Origin: an uncultured Chromatiaceae bacterium
Lineage (GTDB): Bacteria; Pseudomonadota; Gammaproteobacteria; Tenderiales; Tenderiaceae
Direction of reading: 5' to 3'
Assembly: GCA_945787735.1 (NCBI GenBank)
Contig: CALZIQ010000009.1
Coordinates: 1 to 51,747, forward strand
DNA length: 51,747 nucleotides
In this document: in pieces, positions 49,057 to 51,747 of the stretch
Position numbering within the stretch: the first letter of the stretch is position 1
Layout: every line of letters begins with the position of its first letter
Notes under the pieces: model-generated
The model's database searches: none
Seen by the model: only the letters and a program-made list of their open reading frames with translations
Told to the model about the DNA's origin: nothing
Translations under genes and position numbers: made by a program

Positions 49057-49488
49057 ATGGAGGATTTTACCCCTTATAGCGCACTCCTTGGAGGTGTGTT
49101 GATCGGCCTTAGTGCTGCTTTGTTGTTACTGTTCAACGGCCGTATTGCCGGTGTCAGCGGTATTCTCAGCGGTATCTTTATTCAACCAGCGGGTGACCGG
49201 CTCTGGCGTTTGCTGTTTGTCGTGGGCATGATCCTGAGTGGTTTTTTATATCAAATTTTCAAACCTGGCTTATTTACCGATTATGAAGGGGTACCGCTGG
49301 CCCTGCTGATCACTGGCGCATTTCTGGTTGGATTCGGCACACGCATGGGCGGCGGTTGCACCAGCGGCCATGGGGTATGTGGTATTGGTCGCGTTTCTCC
49401 GCGCTCCATCACGGCCACCTTTGTCTTTATGGGGGCCGGTTTCCTAACTGTTTATATATTGCGTCATGTTGTAGGTGTCGGCTCATGA
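49057..49488 (+). CDS. YeeE/YedE family membrane protein (first half of split pair)
   Basis: LLGGVLIGLSAALLLLFNGRIAGVSGILSG and GFGTRMGGGCTSGHGVCGIGRVSPRSI. Confidence 0.92.
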   Translation: MEDFTPYSALLGGVLIGLSAALLLLFNGRIAGVSGILSGIFIQPAGDRLWRLLFVVGMILSGFLYQIFKPGLFTDYEGVPLALLITGAFLVGFGTRMGGGCTSGHGVCGIGRVSPRSITATFVFMGAGFLTVYILRHVVGVGS

Positions 49489-49904
49489 AACATAATCTTC
49501 TCGCTCTGGTGGCCGGAGCCTTGTTCGGCCTGGGCTTGTGTGTTTCTCAGATGGCCGATCCGGCCAAGGTCATCAATTTTCTCGATATTGCAGGCAACTG
49601 GGATCCCAGCCTCATGCTAGTGATGGTGGGTGCGCTTGGTGTCACCATCCCTGCCTTTCGATGGATACTTAAATCCGAAGCGCCGTTTTTTGCGCCGGAA
49701 TTCAATGTTCCCTCAGGCTCAAACGTCGACAGGAAACTGATTTGGGGTGCCGCCTTGTTCGGCATCGGTTGGGGCATGATCGGCTACTGCCCGGGGCCTG
49801 CCATTACGGCATTGGGATTTGGCTTGGTGACGCCGGTGATCGTGGTAGCGGCCATGATTGCGGGTTTTATGGCGCATAAATTGTTTTTCGAAGCGAAAGT
49901 ATAG
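49485..49904 (+). CDS. YeeE/YedE family membrane protein (second half of split pair)
   Basis: ALFGLGLCVSQMADPAKVINFLDIAGNWDPSL and GIGWGMIGYCPGPAITALGFG. ATGA overlap with the upstream gene. Confidence 0.92.
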   Translation: MKHNLLALVAGALFGLGLCVSQMADPAKVINFLDIAGNWDPSLMLVMVGALGVTIPAFRWILKSEAPFFAPEFNVPSGSNVDRKLIWGAALFGIGWGMIGYCPGPAITALGFGLVTPVIVVAAMIAGFMAHKLFFEAKV

Positions 49905-49922
49905 CCCGATCACGTTGAGTGA

Positions 49923-51290
49923 TCAGCTGATATCAATATAGCCCATCAGCCCTGTTTTCATGTGTTCGATTAGGTGGCAGTGGTACATCCAGCGGCCCGG
50001 GTTATCGGCAACGAAGGCGATGCGGATGGTTTCGTATTTTCCCAACATGACGGTGTCGGCTTGATAAGGCTTGATGTCACGCTTGTTGCTGCTAAGCACT
50101 GTAAACACAACACCGTGTAGATGGATGGGATGTCTGTATTGGCTGGTGTTGACCAGTTCAAAGATGCAGCTATTGTCTACTTTCAAACGCGCCAGAGGTT
50201 CGGGGATGTTGCCTGCTGAGATTCCCGGCCAGGGTTTCTTGTTGATGGCCCAGAAGCTGGGTTTGCCTGATTGGCCCATGGGTGCCACGGCGCCGCTCCA
50301 GTCGAAGGTGAAGTTCAAGGTTTCGGCTTGGTTTATATCAGGCAAAGCGATTGGGTTGGCGGGCAGATTTGGAATATTCGTTCGGACCAGTGTTGTTGCG
50401 GCCACTGTTTTCAGGGTACAGAGACGTTCCTGACGCATGCCGCGGCGGCGGTTGATGGGTATTTCTACGTTTGTTTCGGAGGGAGCAATCAGGCCGGCAT
50501 CGATACGCATGCCGGCACCGAGTAGATAACTTACCTGCGGGCGGGCAGGGTTGAGTGGCATGCCGTCATAGGCCAGGTGCTGAACGTCTGGGTGATCAAT
50601 CCACAGATCATAGGCAAGGGTATTGTCGAGGTTGGCCAGGCGCAAGCGCACGGCACCGCCTGCCGGAATTGGAATGACTGGATCGTGTTCTGAGTTGACG
50701 GTTTGCCAGGTGCCCGGTGTACCCATGCGAGCGGCCTTGCGCGGGGTTGAGAGTTGGAGAAATCGGCCGTCGTCATCCAGGCGCCATTTTTTCAATACCA
50801 GCGGGATGTCGGCATCGAAGCCAGGGCTTTCCTTTTCATCGACGATTAATAGACCGACCATGCCTTTGCTGAGTTGTTCGACGCTGTTGATGTGGGGGTG
50901 ATACCAAAATGTGCCGGCATCGGGCACGATGAAATCGTAGAGAAATGTTTCACCCGGTTGTACAGGTGGCTGGGTCAGGTAGGGCACACCGTCCATGGCG
51001 TTATCGATGCGGATGCCGTGCCAGTGAATGGTGGTGGCTTGATCCAGTTTGTTGATGAGTTTGATGCGCAGGCGCTGGCCTTGTTTGGCGCGTAGCACGG
51101 GTGCAGGGGCCACTCCGTTGAAGGTGAGTGCGGGTGTGGTCTTGCCTGGTTTCAGTTCGACGTTGCTTGCTTCGGCTATCAGCACATAATCAAAAGCGGG
51201 TTCGTCTTTGGCACGGAACAGTACACAACCGGGCAGGGCGGCAGCACCAGCCAGGATAGCTGTAGTGCGTAAGAATTCGCGTCTATTCAT
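49923..51290 (-). CDS. Tat-exported multicopper oxidase (possible Tat lipoprotein)
   Basis: NRREFLRTTAILAGAAALPGC (RR motif and lipobox); copper motifs HWHG, WYHPH, HPIHLHG, HCHLIEHMKTGLM. Confidence 0.93.
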   Translation of the reverse strand: MNRREFLRTTAILAGAAALPGCVLFRAKDEPAFDYVLIAEASNVELKPGKTTPALTFNGVAPAPVLRAKQGQRLRIKLINKLDQATTIHWHGIRIDNAMDGVPYLTQPPVQPGETFLYDFIVPDAGTFWYHPHINSVEQLSKGMVGLLIVDEKESPGFDADIPLVLKKWRLDDDGRFLQLSTPRKAARMGTPGTWQTVNSEHDPVIPIPAGGAVRLRLANLDNTLAYDLWIDHPDVQHLAYDGMPLNPARPQVSYLLGAGMRIDAGLIAPSETNVEIPINRRRGMRQERLCTLKTVAATTLVRTNIPNLPANPIALPDINQAETLNFTFDWSGAVAPMGQSGKPSFWAINKKPWPGISAGNIPEPLARLKVDNSCIFELVNTSQYRHPIHLHGVVFTVLSSNKRDIKPYQADTVMLGKYETIRIAFVADNPGRWMYHCHLIEHMKTGLMGYIDIS

Positions 51291-51440
51291 TATTTACTAA
51301 CTCTAAGCTTCTTGTATCTGAATTATCGGTTTGTACCGATGTTCCCTCTCCCCCTTGAGGGAGAAGGAACTTTTTGTGCTGGAAGTAGTTGAATCTTTTT
51401 ATACCTGCAAGCTGCTCGCAATTATTTTAAGAGCGTTTTT

Positions 51441-51747
51441 CTAGAATGAGATACTCGCCATATGGTTGTCCCAGTGTCCATTTGAGTCGGACATTTCTGC
51501 CAGCGGTTTCAGCTGTCCATCGCCGACCCGGTAAGCATAAACACCACCCATGCCACTGCTAAGCAGGAACTCGCCGTTATCCTGACTAGCGGCAATACCA
51601 CAGCCATCACTCACTTCAACACTGCCGACGTATTTCCCTTCACGTGCCGACCAGAATGTCACAAGATTGCCTTTGGGCGATGAGACAGCAAACCAGTGGC
51701 CGGAGGCATCGGCACAGACACTGCCGCAGTAGTTGTGCATTTGTTTG
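51441..51747 (-). CDS. DUF1513-like protein, C-terminal part (truncated by window edge)
   Basis: GSVCADASGHWFAVSSPKGNLVTFWSAREGKYVGSVEVSDGCGIAASQDNGEFLLSSGMGGVY, open to the window end. Confidence 0.75.
   Translation of the reverse strand, partial: KQMHNYCGSVCADASGHWFAVSSPKGNLVTFWSAREGKYVGSVEVSDGCGIAASQDNGEFLLSSGMGGVYAYRVGDGQLKPLAEMSDSNGHWDNHMASISF

Overview
A roughly 51.7 kb chromosomal window from a gammaproteobacterium (lineage is inferred from gene content; possibly a Chromatiales-like, sulfur or autotrophic organism). It opens inside a flagellar/chemotaxis block: cheA (partial), cheB, a second stator pair motC/motD-like, a ParA-like ATPase, two CheW-domain genes, a DUF2802 gene, an FlhB C-terminal-domain paralog and fliK. 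Next come a GYF-like/TM/pentapeptide-repeat protein, a complete AmmeMemoRadiSam triad, a multiply disabled beta-carbonic anhydrase pseudogene, a Na/Pi cotransporter, a [4Fe-4S]-type CysH, and ppnN. These are followed by a FemAB/GNAT-like gene, an unlisted MCP C-terminal relic, a patatin, an HDOD protein, a complete MoxR-DUF58-DUF4381-BatA-BatB/C-BatD operon, glycogen phosphorylase and a DUF900-type hydrolase. The last part holds a photolyase/MerR-B12 (CarH/LitR-type) module divergent from a secreted glutathione peroxidase, groESL with a sigma32-type promoter, a CinA-like protein, a PA3496-family protein, a sucrose-phosphatase-like HAD, a FadL-type porin, an aminotransferase plus glcDEF, an M48 lipoprotein, a split YeeE/YedE pair, a Tat multicopper oxidase and a partial DUF1513 gene. 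I do not see a clearly new defence or mobile system. The best leads are: (i) the putative B12 photoreceptor, whose Wx9EH motif is intact and which sits next to an 11-bp-period TGTATA operator candidate; (ii) the four-lesion carbonic anhydrase pseudogene abutting the radical SAM gene; (iii) the MCP relic missed by the ORF track; (iv) a 21-bp-arm inverted repeat embedded in the 3' end of a coding sequence; (v) a hairpin at the expected 5' end of the groESL heat-shock transcript. All family names come from reading motifs and recalling families; no search was run.
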